A stretch of DNA of 64,000 bases. Source: Paenibacillus_E allorhizoplanae. Lineage in GTDB: Bacteria; Bacillota; Bacilli; Paenibacillales; NBRC-103111. The DNA is taken from the NCBI RefSeq assembly GCF_927798215.1, contig NZ_CAKMMW010000006.1:1-64000 (forward strand). The letters are read 5' to 3'. Within the stretch, counting starts at the first letter, position 1; every line of letters starts with the position of its first letter. The notes under the pieces were generated by a model that did no database searches, had not been told where the DNA came from, and was given only the letters and a program-made list of their open reading frames with translations. A program made the position numbers and the translations under genes. This document shows positions 1 to 8,141 of this stretch, one piece after another.

Positions 1-246
1 CAGCCCCAGACCCCACCACTATCACCGCCTAACGGACATAGAAGACACTATTTGTTTAATTTCATGGTATTAGAAACGCTAATGGCCTCAGACTTCACCG
101 AACGAATTCTTCCCTTTCTTTCATCCCATTGATCATCTCTTAACAAATCCTATCAAATTTACAATATCTTCAAATGACTTTGACGTTCTCCGAATCTATG
201 AGCCTTATGCTAGGAAGGTGAAATACTATTTTTGGAGGGAAAACAT
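1..246. other. Gene-free left edge and leader of the phosphatase gene
   Basis: No coding region is supported here. The stretch holds the leader of the alkaline phosphatase gene. TTAACA lies at 140-145 and TTTACA at 158-163; both match the PhoP half-site TT(A/T/C)ACA, although they are 18 bases apart rather than the usual 11. The ribosome binding site GGAGG starts at 234. Confidence 0.5.
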
Positions 247-1977
247 TTGAAAAAAGGGTTAAAGCAATTAATGGGTTCAGGAATGGCAGTTTCTTTATTA
301 ACTCTAAGTTTAGCAGGCACAGTATCCGCTGCAGATTCAGCAACACCATCAACAGCTCCGTCATCAGTTCCTTCTAAAAATTTGATCGTACTCATCGGCG
401 ATGGGATGGGACCAGCTGAAGTGACAGCTGCTCGTTACTATGCGAAGAAGTTCCTGGGTAAAGACCGTCTGGAATTGGATGGCGGCTATTATGTGGGGAA
501 AGCGACTACATATTCACAAGCAAGTCCTTACACAACAGAGTCAGGTGCGATTACGGATTCAGCGGCAGCTGCTACCGCTTTTTCAACAGGCAATAAAACA
601 TACAACAATGCGATCAGTGTATCCAATGGGGATGTAGCTAAGCCGTATGCTTCTGTTATTGAAGCAGCGATGAAGCAAGGCAAAGCGACTGGTTTAGTAT
701 CAACTGACAATATTACTGGGGCAACTCCTGCTGTATGGGCGTCACATGTTCGCCAACGCAGTAACCAGAATGCGATTGCTTCGCAATATTTGAACAGTGG
801 TGTTGATGTTATCTTCGGCGGGGGGAAAGTTAACTTCACAACGAAAGAAGACAAAGGTAAGCGTACTGACAAAAATATCATTCCTGATTTTCAAGCAAAG
901 GGCTATCAAACGGCTTTTGATAAAAAAGGCTTAGATGCTATCCCTGTAACCGCGGGCAAGGCGCTTGGACTTTTCGCGGATGCCGAAATTCCTTATGTAC
1001 TTGACCGTACGGATACGGTGCCGTCGTTACCACAATTGTCGCAAAAAGCACTCGATATTTTATCACAAAATAAAAATGGCTTCGTCTTGTTAGTTGAGCA
1101 AGGTCGTATTGACCACTCGGGTCATGCGAACGATCTTCCTGCGAACATTCAAGAAATGCTAGAGTTGGATGCGACATTTAAAACGTTAGTGGATTTTGCT
1201 AAGAAAGATGGTAATACATCCGTTGTCGTATCAGCAGATCATGAAACAGGCGGTTTGTCTCTTGCAAGAGACAATGTGTATGAATTGAATGTTGACTTGT
1301 TTAACAAACAGAAGCACTCGTATGAATATATCGATGGCATCTTGAAAAAAGCTCAAACCGCAGATGATATTCGCAAAATCGTAGCAGACAACATTGGCTT
1401 CACGGATCTTTCTGATGAGGAAGTACAATTGATTCTGAACGGTGATGGCTCATCCTACGGTCGTGGTGGCGGTTATAATGCAGTCGTGTCGAAGCGTCTT
1501 GCTGTAGGCTGGACAGGACATGGTCATACAGGGGTTGACGTTGGTGTTTGGGCTTACGGTCCGATAGCTGATCTTGTCAAAGGTGATGTAGATAACACGG
1601 ATATTGCTAAAAGCGGTGCGAAAGTGATTGGCGCTGATTTAGCAGCTGCAACGAAAGAGCTTCAAGATAAATATCTCTACCCGATGTTCAAAGTAACACG
1701 TGACTCCAAAACTTTGTTTACGGCAAGATCATTAGCAGAATCCATCGGAATTCAAGTAGCATGGGATGAAGCGACGGGGACAGTTACTTTTACAAAGGAT
1801 AGTCAAAAGGTTTCCGTTCTAGTCTCATCGGGTGCGATCACAGTAAATGGTACTGCAAGCGCATGGGTTGGTAATGTGGATAACGGCAAATTGTATTTGC
1901 CACTAGAAGCTTTTAATCAACTGACAGGAAAAACGTACACATGGGATTCCTTTAATGAGCGTATTGTGAAAAATTAA
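247..1977 (+). CDS. Secreted alkaline phosphatase with C-terminal stalk domain
   Basis: Alkaline phosphatase (PhoA/PhoB family) releases inorganic phosphate from phosphomonoesters outside the cell. I place the start at TTG 247, seven bases after GGAGGG; an upstream TTG at 232 overlaps that ribosome binding site. Residues 1-28 form a signal peptide ending in VSA-A. Family motifs are present: metal-binding Asp in LIGDGMG (about 52), nucleophile Ser about 105 in TDSAAAAT, the VEQGRIDHSGH metal motif, SADHETGG, and a late metal-binding His in GHGHTG. Residues from about 482 to the end resemble the copper amine oxidase N-terminal-type domain used as a wall or stalk module in Paenibacillus secreted enzymes. 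The same module ends the GH26-like protein at 29278-31221. PhoP-like repeats upstream suggest phosphate-starvation control. Function is clear; the role of the stalk is inference. Confidence 0.93.
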   Translation: MKKGLKQLMGSGMAVSLLTLSLAGTVSAADSATPSTAPSSVPSKNLIVLIGDGMGPAEVTAARYYAKKFLGKDRLELDGGYYVGKATTYSQASPYTTESGAITDSAAAATAFSTGNKTYNNAISVSNGDVAKPYASVIEAAMKQGKATGLVSTDNITGATPAVWASHVRQRSNQNAIASQYLNSGVDVIFGGGKVNFTTKEDKGKRTDKNIIPDFQAKGYQTAFDKKGLDAIPVTAGKALGLFADAEIPYVLDRTDTVPSLPQLSQKALDILSQNKNGFVLLVEQGRIDHSGHANDLPANIQEMLELDATFKTLVDFAKKDGNTSVVVSADHETGGLSLARDNVYELNVDLFNKQKHSYEYIDGILKKAQTADDIRKIVADNIGFTDLSDEEVQLILNGDGSSYGRGGGYNAVVSKRLAVGWTGHGHTGVDVGVWAYGPIADLVKGDVDNTDIAKSGAKVIGADLAAATKELQDKYLYPMFKVTRDSKTLFTARSLAESIGIQVAWDEATGTVTFTKDSQKVSVLVSSGAITVNGTASAWVGNVDNGKLYLPLEAFNQLTGKTYTWDSFNERIVKN

Positions 1978-1991
1978 ACAGTGGAGCAGAC

Positions 1992-2030
1992 GGACATGGG
2001 GAGCTCCTTCCCTGTGTCCTCTTTTCTTTT
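1992..2030 (+). terminator. Rho-independent terminator after the phosphatase gene
   Basis: An 11-base-pair stem (1992-2002 with 2009-2019, including two G-U pairs) starts with GGACA and ends with TGTCC. It is followed by a T-rich run. It lies before the chosen start of the ABC ATPase gene, which argues against the GTG at 1981 as that gene's start. Confidence 0.75.
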
Positions 2031-2058
2031 GGAGTCGAATGGAAGCGAGGGCCTACAG

Positions 2059-2736
2059 ATGATTAGTCTACAAGGAATATCGAAATCTTTCGAACTGCAT
2101 GGTCAAAGATTACCTATTTTACAGGTGACCCAGTGGCATATTCAAAAGGGTGAAAGAATTGCGTTGATGGGAGCGAGCGGCTGTGGAAAAAGCACACTTT
2201 TACATCTGCTTAGCGGGGTCATAACGGCTGATCGGGGAGAGATTTGGGTGGCTGGACGCCCCGTTCATCTCCTCACCGAAAGTAAACGAGATCACTTCCG
2301 CGCGGAGAATATCGGTTATATTTTTCAGGATTTTCATCTGATAGCTTCGTTAACTGTTAGGCAAAATATTGAACTAATCATGCCGCGCACCGGGACGAAG
2401 CAGGAGAGAAGGAAAAAGCTCGACCAATGGTTGGAGCGTGTGGGCTTGCAGGATCGTGGGCATCATCTACCATCTCAATTGTCTCGCGGTCAACAGCAAA
2501 GAGCGGCCATCGTTCGGGCGTTAATCACCAAGCCTCCCTTGCTATTAGCGGATGAACCTACGGGCAGTTTGGACTGGGACACAGCGAGCGAAATGATGAC
2601 ATTGCTGCTTGATATTTGCAGAGATGAGCAATTGACTTTACTGACAGTCACACATGATCGGCATATCGCTGACATGTTCCCCAAACGTGTGTATATGCAA
2701 GAGCTGAACGAACTACTTAGGAGTGTTTCCGTATGA
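2059..2736 (+). CDS. ABC transporter ATP-binding protein (LolD/MacB type)
   Basis: This is the ATPase of a MacB/LolCDE-type ABC system, which usually drives mechanotransmission or export rather than classical uptake. Visible motifs are Walker A GASGCGKS, Q-loop in FQDFHL, a signature sequence LSRGQQQR, Walker B LLLADEPTG and H-loop in VTHDR. I chose ATG 2059 (MISLQGISKSF) with GAGGG seven bases upstream. The longer frame from GTG 1981 would read through the terminator hairpin of the previous gene. The stop overlaps the start of the permease gene (ATGA), so the two are translationally coupled, and a lipoprotein follows. The LSRGQ signature in place of LSGGQ is a tolerated variant. The substrate is not shown by the sequence. 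Confidence 0.9.
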   Translation: MISLQGISKSFELHGQRLPILQVTQWHIQKGERIALMGASGCGKSTLLHLLSGVITADRGEIWVAGRPVHLLTESKRDHFRAENIGYIFQDFHLIASLTVRQNIELIMPRTGTKQERRKKLDQWLERVGLQDRGHHLPSQLSRGQQQRAAIVRALITKPPLLLADEPTGSLDWDTASEMMTLLLDICRDEQLTLLTVTHDRHIADMFPKRVYMQELNELLRSVSV

Positions 2737-3941
2737 AAGTAATTTCCTTACTGTGGAGTCACATCTGGCATCGTAAAACCTTGTCACTCTTGACCATATG
2801 CTCTGTGGCAATTACAGCAGCGCTTGTTGTATTTCTACTGTTATGCAGCCAAGGTGTGGAGCAAGGTGCTGAAAAAGGCTATGGCCCCTTTGAAGTCACG
2901 ATTGGCGCGAAAGGCAGTGCGTCACAGCTTGCGCTTAATACCTACTACCATATTGGTGCGCCGACGGGTAATATTCCTATTTCTGTTCTCGAAGATGTTC
3001 GCAAAAATGAATTCGTCGAGTCTGCTTATGCCATGACCACGGGTGATAATTATAATGGCTTTCCGATTGTCGGCATGGAACCCGGTTATTTCTTAACTCG
3101 CTATGGTGCTACGAAACAAATGGAACAAGGTAAGCTCTACGGCAAACTGGGAGAGACCATTGTTGGTTCCTATGTGGCAAGCACTTTGGGTCTTCATGTA
3201 GGAGACACTTTCGCTGGAGCACATGGGCTGATACAAGGTTTGGAGGAAGAAGAGGAAGATGGAGAGGAAGAAGAGCATCATCATGCATTCAGCTATACGG
3301 TAGTGGGGATATTGCCGCCATTCCATACATCGGATGATCGAGCTGTTTTCACGACATTGGACTATGCGTGGGCTGTTCACGAAAGTCAGCCAAATTCGGC
3401 TAAAGAGATTACTGCGATTGTCGTAAAACCGAAATCACTCCTAGGAGCACAGTCGATTAAAACGGTGTTCGCACAATACAACAATGTGCAAGCTGTTTAT
3501 ACAAGCAAGGCGATTGCCGATGTTGTAAATGTTGTTGATCAAGGGACACAGGCAGTGAAGTTCGTGACGATGATATGCATTCTGCTTGCGGCGGGATCCA
3601 TTCTATTATCACTGACTGCTGCGGTTCATGAGCGCAAGAGAGATGTCGCACTGTTACGACTCATTGGGAAATCTAAATACTTCATCTGGCTTTCGCTTAT
3701 TGGTGAAGGAGTTATTTTAACATGGATTGGTTTGATGCTTGGGCTTGCTGCTGGACATATCGGAGGATATGTGAGCCGTGATGCAGTCTTTGCGAATACA
3801 GGACTACAAATACAGGCGGGAGCTTTCGTGCCAGGGGAATCCTTGCTAGTTATCGTTACGTTGTTGATCGCGATTGTCGCGTCCATAGGCCCAGCAATTC
3901 AAGCTTATCGTGTGGATCCATTGCAATTATTCCGTTCTTGA
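2733..3941 (+). CDS. FtsX/MacB-type ABC transporter permease with acidic/His-rich insert
   Basis: The permease partner of the preceding ATPase, 402 residues, has the MacB/FtsX plan: one N-terminal membrane helix (about 17-39), a large extracytoplasmic domain, then three C-terminal helices (about 274-296, 320-342, 367-390). The extracytoplasmic domain carries a striking run of glutamates followed by three histidines at about 169-185, of a type seen in metal-binding loops. The gene overlaps the ATPase stop by four bases, and the lipoprotein gene starts six bases after its stop. Permease identity is firm. A metal-linked role is inferred from the insert and the neighbouring DUF3299-like lipoprotein. 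Confidence 0.88.
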   Translation: MKVISLLWSHIWHRKTLSLLTICSVAITAALVVFLLLCSQGVEQGAEKGYGPFEVTIGAKGSASQLALNTYYHIGAPTGNIPISVLEDVRKNEFVESAYAMTTGDNYNGFPIVGMEPGYFLTRYGATKQMEQGKLYGKLGETIVGSYVASTLGLHVGDTFAGAHGLIQGLEEEEEDGEEEEHHHAFSYTVVGILPPFHTSDDRAVFTTLDYAWAVHESQPNSAKEITAIVVKPKSLLGAQSIKTVFAQYNNVQAVYTSKAIADVVNVVDQGTQAVKFVTMICILLAAGSILLSLTAAVHERKRDVALLRLIGKSKYFIWLSLIGEGVILTWIGLMLGLAAGHIGGYVSRDAVFANTGLQIQAGAFVPGESLLVIVTLLIAIVASIGPAIQAYRVDPLQLFRS

Positions 3942-3947
3942 GGTGAC

Positions 3948-4745
3948 ATGAGGATGAAAAATAGACATAGAATCACTGGGCTGAGCTTGTTTGCCTTGTT
4001 CGTTATCCTTTCGGGCTGTGGTCAAAAGGAGGCAGAGCTCAGAGGACAAGCATTCGGAAGTATCGTGTCGAATGTGGAGTCTGTGGCATCTCCGATACCG
4101 AACGGCAGTGTCTCCTCTAAGGAGACACCTACCGCAGGGCCTACAGAAATACCTGCCGAAATACCTGCTGCAACTCCCATTGCAACCCCTATAGGGACTC
4201 CAAGCCCAAGCGCTGCTGTTCAAAGTGTGACTGCATCTGCATCGTCCAATGCTGCCCCTTCCATAGTTCCAACGCCTTCCCCACAGGCTCAGATAGAGGG
4301 TGGTAAGTCGAGCACTGCAGTGGCAACAACTAAGCCTCCAGAGCTTGTCACAGCGTTACCAGCGAAACAACAGCAATTGTCAAACGAACTGAAATGGGAT
4401 GAGTTTTTCGATTCGGAAAAGCAAGATACACCTTCTAATAAGTTTTGGGATTTGAATGGAAAAACCGTACAGATCAAAGGCTTTATGGGGGAAGTGTTAT
4501 CCTTCGATAAACATTGGTTTCTACTGATTCCTAAGCCTGGTGCCGAGTGTCCATTTGATAATGGCGATGAAACATACTGGAATAAGATCATGATTGTATA
4601 CGTGCCTGATTCAATGAAACTAAGGTATACCTCCGGCCCTTTGCAACTCACAGGGAGGCTTGACGTTGGGATTAAGCTTGATGAGTCGGGCTACAAAACG
4701 ATGTTTCGCCTATATGATGCTTCTTTTGAGAAAATAAAGGAATAA
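3948..4745 (+). CDS. Lipoprotein with DUF3299-like C-terminal domain
   Basis: A secreted lipoprotein of 265 residues. The signal peptide ends in the lipobox LSGC, with Cys24 as the predicted lipidated residue. Residues about 45-110 form a Pro/Thr/Ser/Ala-rich linker. The C-terminal part, from about 160, begins WDLNGKTVQIKGFMG and continues with an FLLIPKPGAECPF segment, which I read as resembling DUF3299. That family occurs beside MacB-type ABC genes, including the zinc-regulated zrg locus of Vibrio; this comparison is from memory. It is six bases downstream of the permease, so it probably belongs to the same operon and acts as the extracytoplasmic partner. The family assignment is moderate, and the substrate is unknown. 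Confidence 0.6.
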   Translation: MRMKNRHRITGLSLFALFVILSGCGQKEAELRGQAFGSIVSNVESVASPIPNGSVSSKETPTAGPTEIPAEIPAATPIATPIGTPSPSAAVQSVTASASSNAAPSIVPTPSPQAQIEGGKSSTAVATTKPPELVTALPAKQQQLSNELKWDEFFDSEKQDTPSNKFWDLNGKTVQIKGFMGEVLSFDKHWFLLIPKPGAECPFDNGDETYWNKIMIVYVPDSMKLRYTSGPLQLTGRLDVGIKLDESGYKTMFRLYDASFEKIKE

Positions 4746-4839
4746 CGTGATCTGGCTTTTGCATAAAACGATGTCCGTTCGCAAATGATATATGGGGCTA
4801 TCATGAAAGAATTTAGGAATATATTGGAGGCATGACAAC

Positions 4840-4989
4840 ATGAATCAGAAGAACAACAATCAAGGACAAAGTGATCTACCCGTTGCTAAGCAAGAGGATG
4901 TAGAATTTTCAGCGGAAGTAGCGGATAGAGACGATTTCGAGGCTGCTGAGCGCGCGCAAGCGGCGGATGATCGTCAGGAAGATCAGTAA
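4840..4989 (+). CDS. Small acidic hydrophilic protein, 49 residues
   Basis: This short gene starts at ATG 4840, nine bases after TTGGAGG. The product begins MNQKNNNQGQSDL and is rich in Asp, Glu, Gln and Ala, with no membrane segment or cysteine. Its TAA stop shares a base with the ATG of the next gene (TAATG), which indicates translational coupling. I do not recognise the family. Small acidic proteins of this kind are common in spore formers, but no function is assigned. An ATG at 4832 stops after three codons and is not used. Confidence 0.65.
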   Translation: MNQKNNNQGQSDLPVAKQEDVEFSAEVADRDDFEAAERAQAADDRQEDQ

Positions 4990-5264
4990 TGGCGGAAAGA
5001 GGGATTCTTGCCTATTTTCATTCCCCCGAACAAGCGGAAGGTGTTGCTTCTAAATTGAAGGCCTTGCGCGCTGTAGATGTGCAGGTTGACCGCTTCACAA
5101 ATGATATCGGCAGTGGATTTGAGACGTCGATGGCGGACAGTATGATTAGTCAAGATCATGAGATCGATGCGGTAGGACTTGATATTGTATTGGCAGCAGT
5201 CATTGATGAGCAGTGTTATGAACAGGCAATCCGTGTGATTGAAACAGCCGGGGGCTCTATTTAA
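4989..5264 (+). CDS. Small protein of unknown function, 91 residues
   Basis: The product starts MAERGILAYFHSPEQAEGV. The N-terminal half has a beta-alpha-beta look, with a hydrophobic strand, a helix beginning PEQAEGVASKL and a second strand around VDVQVDRF. This is reminiscent of small domains that sense or bind between repeated halves, such as the heat-induced stress protein YflT type, but the likeness is weak. It is coupled to the 49-residue gene upstream (TAATG) and followed directly by a strong terminator, so the two form a small operon. No function is assigned. Confidence 0.7.
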   Translation: MAERGILAYFHSPEQAEGVASKLKALRAVDVQVDRFTNDIGSGFETSMADSMISQDHEIDAVGLDIVLAAVIDEQCYEQAIRVIETAGGSI

Positions 5265-5265
5265 A

Positions 5266-5324
5266 CAAAAAGCACCTGTTCCATTGGACCTCAAGTTTCG
5301 GGGCCGACGGGACAGGTGCTTTTT
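5266..5324. terminator. Bidirectional terminator between convergent genes
   Basis: The inverted repeat AAAAAGCACCTGT ... ACAGGTGCTTTTT, with flanking A and T runs, serves the small operon on the plus strand and the glycerophosphodiesterase gene on the minus strand. Confidence 0.85.
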
Positions 5325-5345
5325 AACTGTTAAAATAGTGGAAAA

Positions 5346-6152
5346 TTATTCAACGCTCATCAATTTGACGAGCTTATCCGGATTATTCGTAATAATGCTA
5401 GTCACACCAAGCGCCAACATGCGTCGCATCATCCGTGTATCATTAACAGTCCAAACATAAACTTCTTTATGGCGATTCTCGGCGAGTCTCATGAAAGATT
5501 CATTCACAAGAGGGTAGGCCGCAGAAATGACTTCATAATCAGAACTTTTCATTAGTTCATCGAGATTTTCTGTGTTTTGACCAACGATGAGGCCTGTCTT
5601 AATGGAGGCGTTAAGTGATTTTACTTTATGCAAAAGATCCGCATCGAAAGAGGTCACCGTACATTCTTTTACAAAATTATGCGATTGGATGATATCCACG
5701 GTCTTTTGTGCAAGTTCCACTACATGGCCATTATTTTTCAACTCGATATTCAGCTTCAAATGACCTTTGGCGAGTGAAATGACTTCATCTAGGGTAGGAA
5801 CATGCTCATCTTTGTAATCCTTATGATACCAACTGCCTGCACTTGCTTGTTTGAGCTCGGTAGAGGTGACATCCCACATATTTTTGTTGATACCGGTCGT
5901 CCTATACGCACTATTGTCATGCATAAGCATGACGACACCATCAGCAGTTTCTTGCACATCTAACTCTGCGTATCCTGCGTGATCGGTGATGGCTTGTTGA
6001 AACGCAGCTAGTGTATTCTCAGGTGTATTCCCTGAACTTCCGCGATGAGCAGTAACTTGACTATAATTATCAGCCATCATGGTTTTGGTAGTCAGTGGTG
6101 CGATGAGTGCCATTGCAAGGAAAATAGGAAGAACCATGAGTGTTTTGCGCAT
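5346..6152 (-). CDS. Glycerophosphodiester phosphodiesterase, secreted
   Basis: GDPD family enzymes hydrolyse glycerophosphodiesters (deacylated phospholipids, or teichoic-acid-like polymers) to glycerol-3-phosphate and an alcohol. The 268-residue product has an N-terminal signal peptide of about 27 residues. The catalytic set is visible: HRG at 36-38, ENT about 45, ELDVQ about 63, and MHD about 77, with a TVND motif near the C-terminus. GGAG lies upstream of the ATG. On the coding strand, TTAACA (complement of 6223-6228) and CTAACA (complement of 6212-6217) are repeated with an exact 11-base period upstream, a PhoP-like arrangement. This is consistent with glpQ of B. subtilis, a Pho-regulon gene. 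Enzyme assignment is firm; regulation is inferred. Confidence 0.92.
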   Translation of the reverse strand: MRKTLMVLPIFLAMALIAPLTTKTMMADNYSQVTAHRGSSGNTPENTLAAFQQAITDHAGYAELDVQETADGVVMLMHDNSAYRTTGINKNMWDVTSTELKQASAGSWYHKDYKDEHVPTLDEVISLAKGHLKLNIELKNNGHVVELAQKTVDIIQSHNFVKECTVTSFDADLLHKVKSLNASIKTGLIVGQNTENLDELMKSSDYEVISAAYPLVNESFMRLAENRHKEVYVWTVNDTRMMRRMLALGVTSIITNNPDKLVKLMSVE

Positions 6153-6198
6153 AAGATGTCTCCGTTCTTACGATACATAATGATGATGACTAATTCAA

Positions 6199-6228
6199 TG
6201 TAACACCTAAGTGTTAGAACTGTGTTAA
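6199..6228 (-). promoter_or_regulatory. PhoP-box-like direct repeats upstream of GDPD
   Basis: Read on the minus strand: TTAACA, five bases, CTAACA, then seven bases and GTTACA. The first two match the Bacillus PhoP half-site TT(A/T/C)ACA at the canonical 11-base period. The site is about 47-76 bases upstream of the GDPD start, where an activator site would be expected. Confidence 0.55.
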
Positions 6229-6359
6229 GAAAATAAAAAAGCGCTTACATGAATGACTTCATTTTACCCCAGAAGCGAAGTGTAGTACAATACTCTTTGT
6301 GAAAATAGACCTATAGGTTCATTTTACATAGGGAATAACCGACAGGAGGAGCAATACCG

Positions 6360-7334
6360 ATGCTTTGGCAAGAATTAACTGTACATACGACAGAAGAAGC
6401 GATTGAAATGATAACCAACTTTGTTCATGAATTGGGAGCCGGAGGTGTTTCCATTGAAGAATCCGGTACCTTAAATAAAGAGAGAGATACGTCGTTTGGC
6501 CAATTATACGAAACGCCATTTAACGATATCCCGGAAGGTAGAGCTGTCATCAAAGGTTACTTCTACCACGGCACTGACATGGAGCCTGTTCTGGCTAATT
6601 TGAAGGCTTCTGTGGAACAATTGGCGGATTTTGATATTGATACGGGGAACCCGACGTTTGAGGTTGTTGAAGTCGATGATGAAGACTGGGCGCATGCATG
6701 GAAAACATATTTCAAACCAATTCGTGTAACCGATCGCTTGACTATTAAACCTACTTGGGAAGAATATACGGCTTCACCAGGCGAATTGATCTTGGAGCTC
6801 GATCCAGGTATGGCGTTCGGGACAGGCACGCATGCAACAACTTCACTTTGTTTGAAAACGTTGGAGAAAGTTCTTCAGCCTGGTGATGATGTGATTGATG
6901 TTGGAACGGGCTCAGGTATTCTTTCCATTGCAGCGGCTAAGCTTGGTGCGAAGCATGTACTTGCTGTGGATCTGGACCCCGTTGCGGTTACGAGTGCGTT
7001 GGATAATACGAAGCAAAACCAACTCGAAGATCAAATTACTGTGAAACTTAGTGATCTTCTTGGCGTACTTAAAGAAAGCGAGTCCGAAGGGGATGCGGGA
7101 TTAGGTGTTTCCATTCCTGTTCAACTCGTTGTTGCGAATATTTTGGCTGAGGTCATTGTCATGTTCGTTGATGATGTGTACGAGGTGTTGCAACAAGGCG
7201 GTTATTACATAACTTCAGGGATTATTACGAACAAAGAAGCGGATGTAGAAAAAGCACTGGTTGCAGCTAAATTCACGATCGTAGAGAAAAACTATGATTC
7301 GAATTGGGTTGTGATCGTAGCTAGAAAGCTGTAG
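6360..7334 (+). CDS. prmA: Ribosomal protein L11 methyltransferase PrmA
   Basis: PrmA trimethylates lysines and the N-terminus of ribosomal protein L11 using S-adenosylmethionine. The 324-residue length fits the family. The N-terminal substrate-recognition domain starts MLWQELTVHT. The methyltransferase core has the diagnostic segment LDPGMAFGTGTHATT and motif I VIDVGTGSGILSIAA, plus a VVANILAEV motif IV. AGGAGGA lies upstream of the start. In B. subtilis prmA (yqeT) is followed by yqeU (rsmE) and yqeV (mtaB); the same order holds here except that an M50 protease gene is inserted. A weak promoter with TACAAT near 6285 is possible. Confidence 0.96.
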   Translation: MLWQELTVHTTEEAIEMITNFVHELGAGGVSIEESGTLNKERDTSFGQLYETPFNDIPEGRAVIKGYFYHGTDMEPVLANLKASVEQLADFDIDTGNPTFEVVEVDDEDWAHAWKTYFKPIRVTDRLTIKPTWEEYTASPGELILELDPGMAFGTGTHATTSLCLKTLEKVLQPGDDVIDVGTGSGILSIAAAKLGAKHVLAVDLDPVAVTSALDNTKQNQLEDQITVKLSDLLGVLKESESEGDAGLGVSIPVQLVVANILAEVIVMFVDDVYEVLQQGGYYITSGIITNKEADVEKALVAAKFTIVEKNYDSNWVVIVARKL

Positions 7335-7344
7335 GTGTTGGCTC

Positions 7345-8016
7345 ATGGGAGGCTTATTATTTTACGATTGGAACACGTTACCCTTTGTAATCCTAGTGCT
7401 TGTGCTTTCGTTTACGATTCATGAATGGGCGCATGCGTATAGCGCCTATAAATTAGGAGATGATACGGCTTATAAATTTGGCCGTGTTTCCTTGAACCCG
7501 ATGGTTCATTTGGACTTATTCGGGACGATAATGTTGTTAATTGCGGGTTTTGGTTGGGCAAAACCGGTGCCTGTAAACCGAGGGAATTTCAAGCGTCCCC
7601 GCTTGTTCGGGATAATCGTGACTGCCGCTGGGCCGATTAGTAACTTGATTTTGGCCTTTATTACTTTATTTATTTTTGCGCTATTCCAGAAATATGGCTG
7701 GCTAGATGGAATGTCCAAAGGCAGTGTAGATGCGATTATTCTATTCTTACAGCTGATGTTGAAGATTAATATTACTTTATTTTTGTTTAATTTAATCCCA
7801 ATTCCACCACTTGACGGGTATCGAATTATTCAAGATTTAGTAAACCTGAGATATACGGAGGCATTACAAAAGTTTGAACAATGGGCGTCTGTGATTTTTC
7901 TATTAGTCGTCTTTATCAGACCACTACGTCAGGTAACGTTAGATCCTTATCTACGCTTAGGTGATAGCATTATCAACCAGTTTGCCACTGTAATTACTAG
8001 CATACTTGGCATGTAA
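7345..8016 (+). CDS. M50 site-2 protease-family membrane protein
   Basis: A polytopic membrane zinc metalloprotease homologue of 223 residues. The zinc-binding motif HEWAH is in the first membrane helix (His26, Glu27, His30), and the second motif NLIPIPPLDGYRI supplies the third zinc ligand Asp. The NPMVHLDLFG segment is characteristic of the small YwhC/Rip-like site-2 proteases. There is no PDZ or CBS domain. It lies 10 bases after prmA and probably shares its transcript. The substrate is unknown. Confidence 0.88.
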   Translation: MGGLLFYDWNTLPFVILVLVLSFTIHEWAHAYSAYKLGDDTAYKFGRVSLNPMVHLDLFGTIMLLIAGFGWAKPVPVNRGNFKRPRLFGIIVTAAGPISNLILAFITLFIFALFQKYGWLDGMSKGSVDAIILFLQLMLKINITLFLFNLIPIPPLDGYRIIQDLVNLRYTEALQKFEQWASVIFLLVVFIRPLRQVTLDPYLRLGDSIINQFATVITSILGM

Positions 8017-8141
8017 CTGCTAACCAGATAGTTCCATATGGATTTTCAGGCTCAAACGAGGTATGATGGTGTGTGGAAGTTTCACCCGCAACAAGCTGTT
8101 CAAATGAAGTTCACATGAACGAAGATAGAGAGGCTTTGACT

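Noticed and set aside
1981..2058. N-terminal extension of the ABC ATPase from GTG 1981
   Set aside because: It would read through the phosphatase terminator hairpin and has no ribosome binding site, whereas ATG 2059 does.
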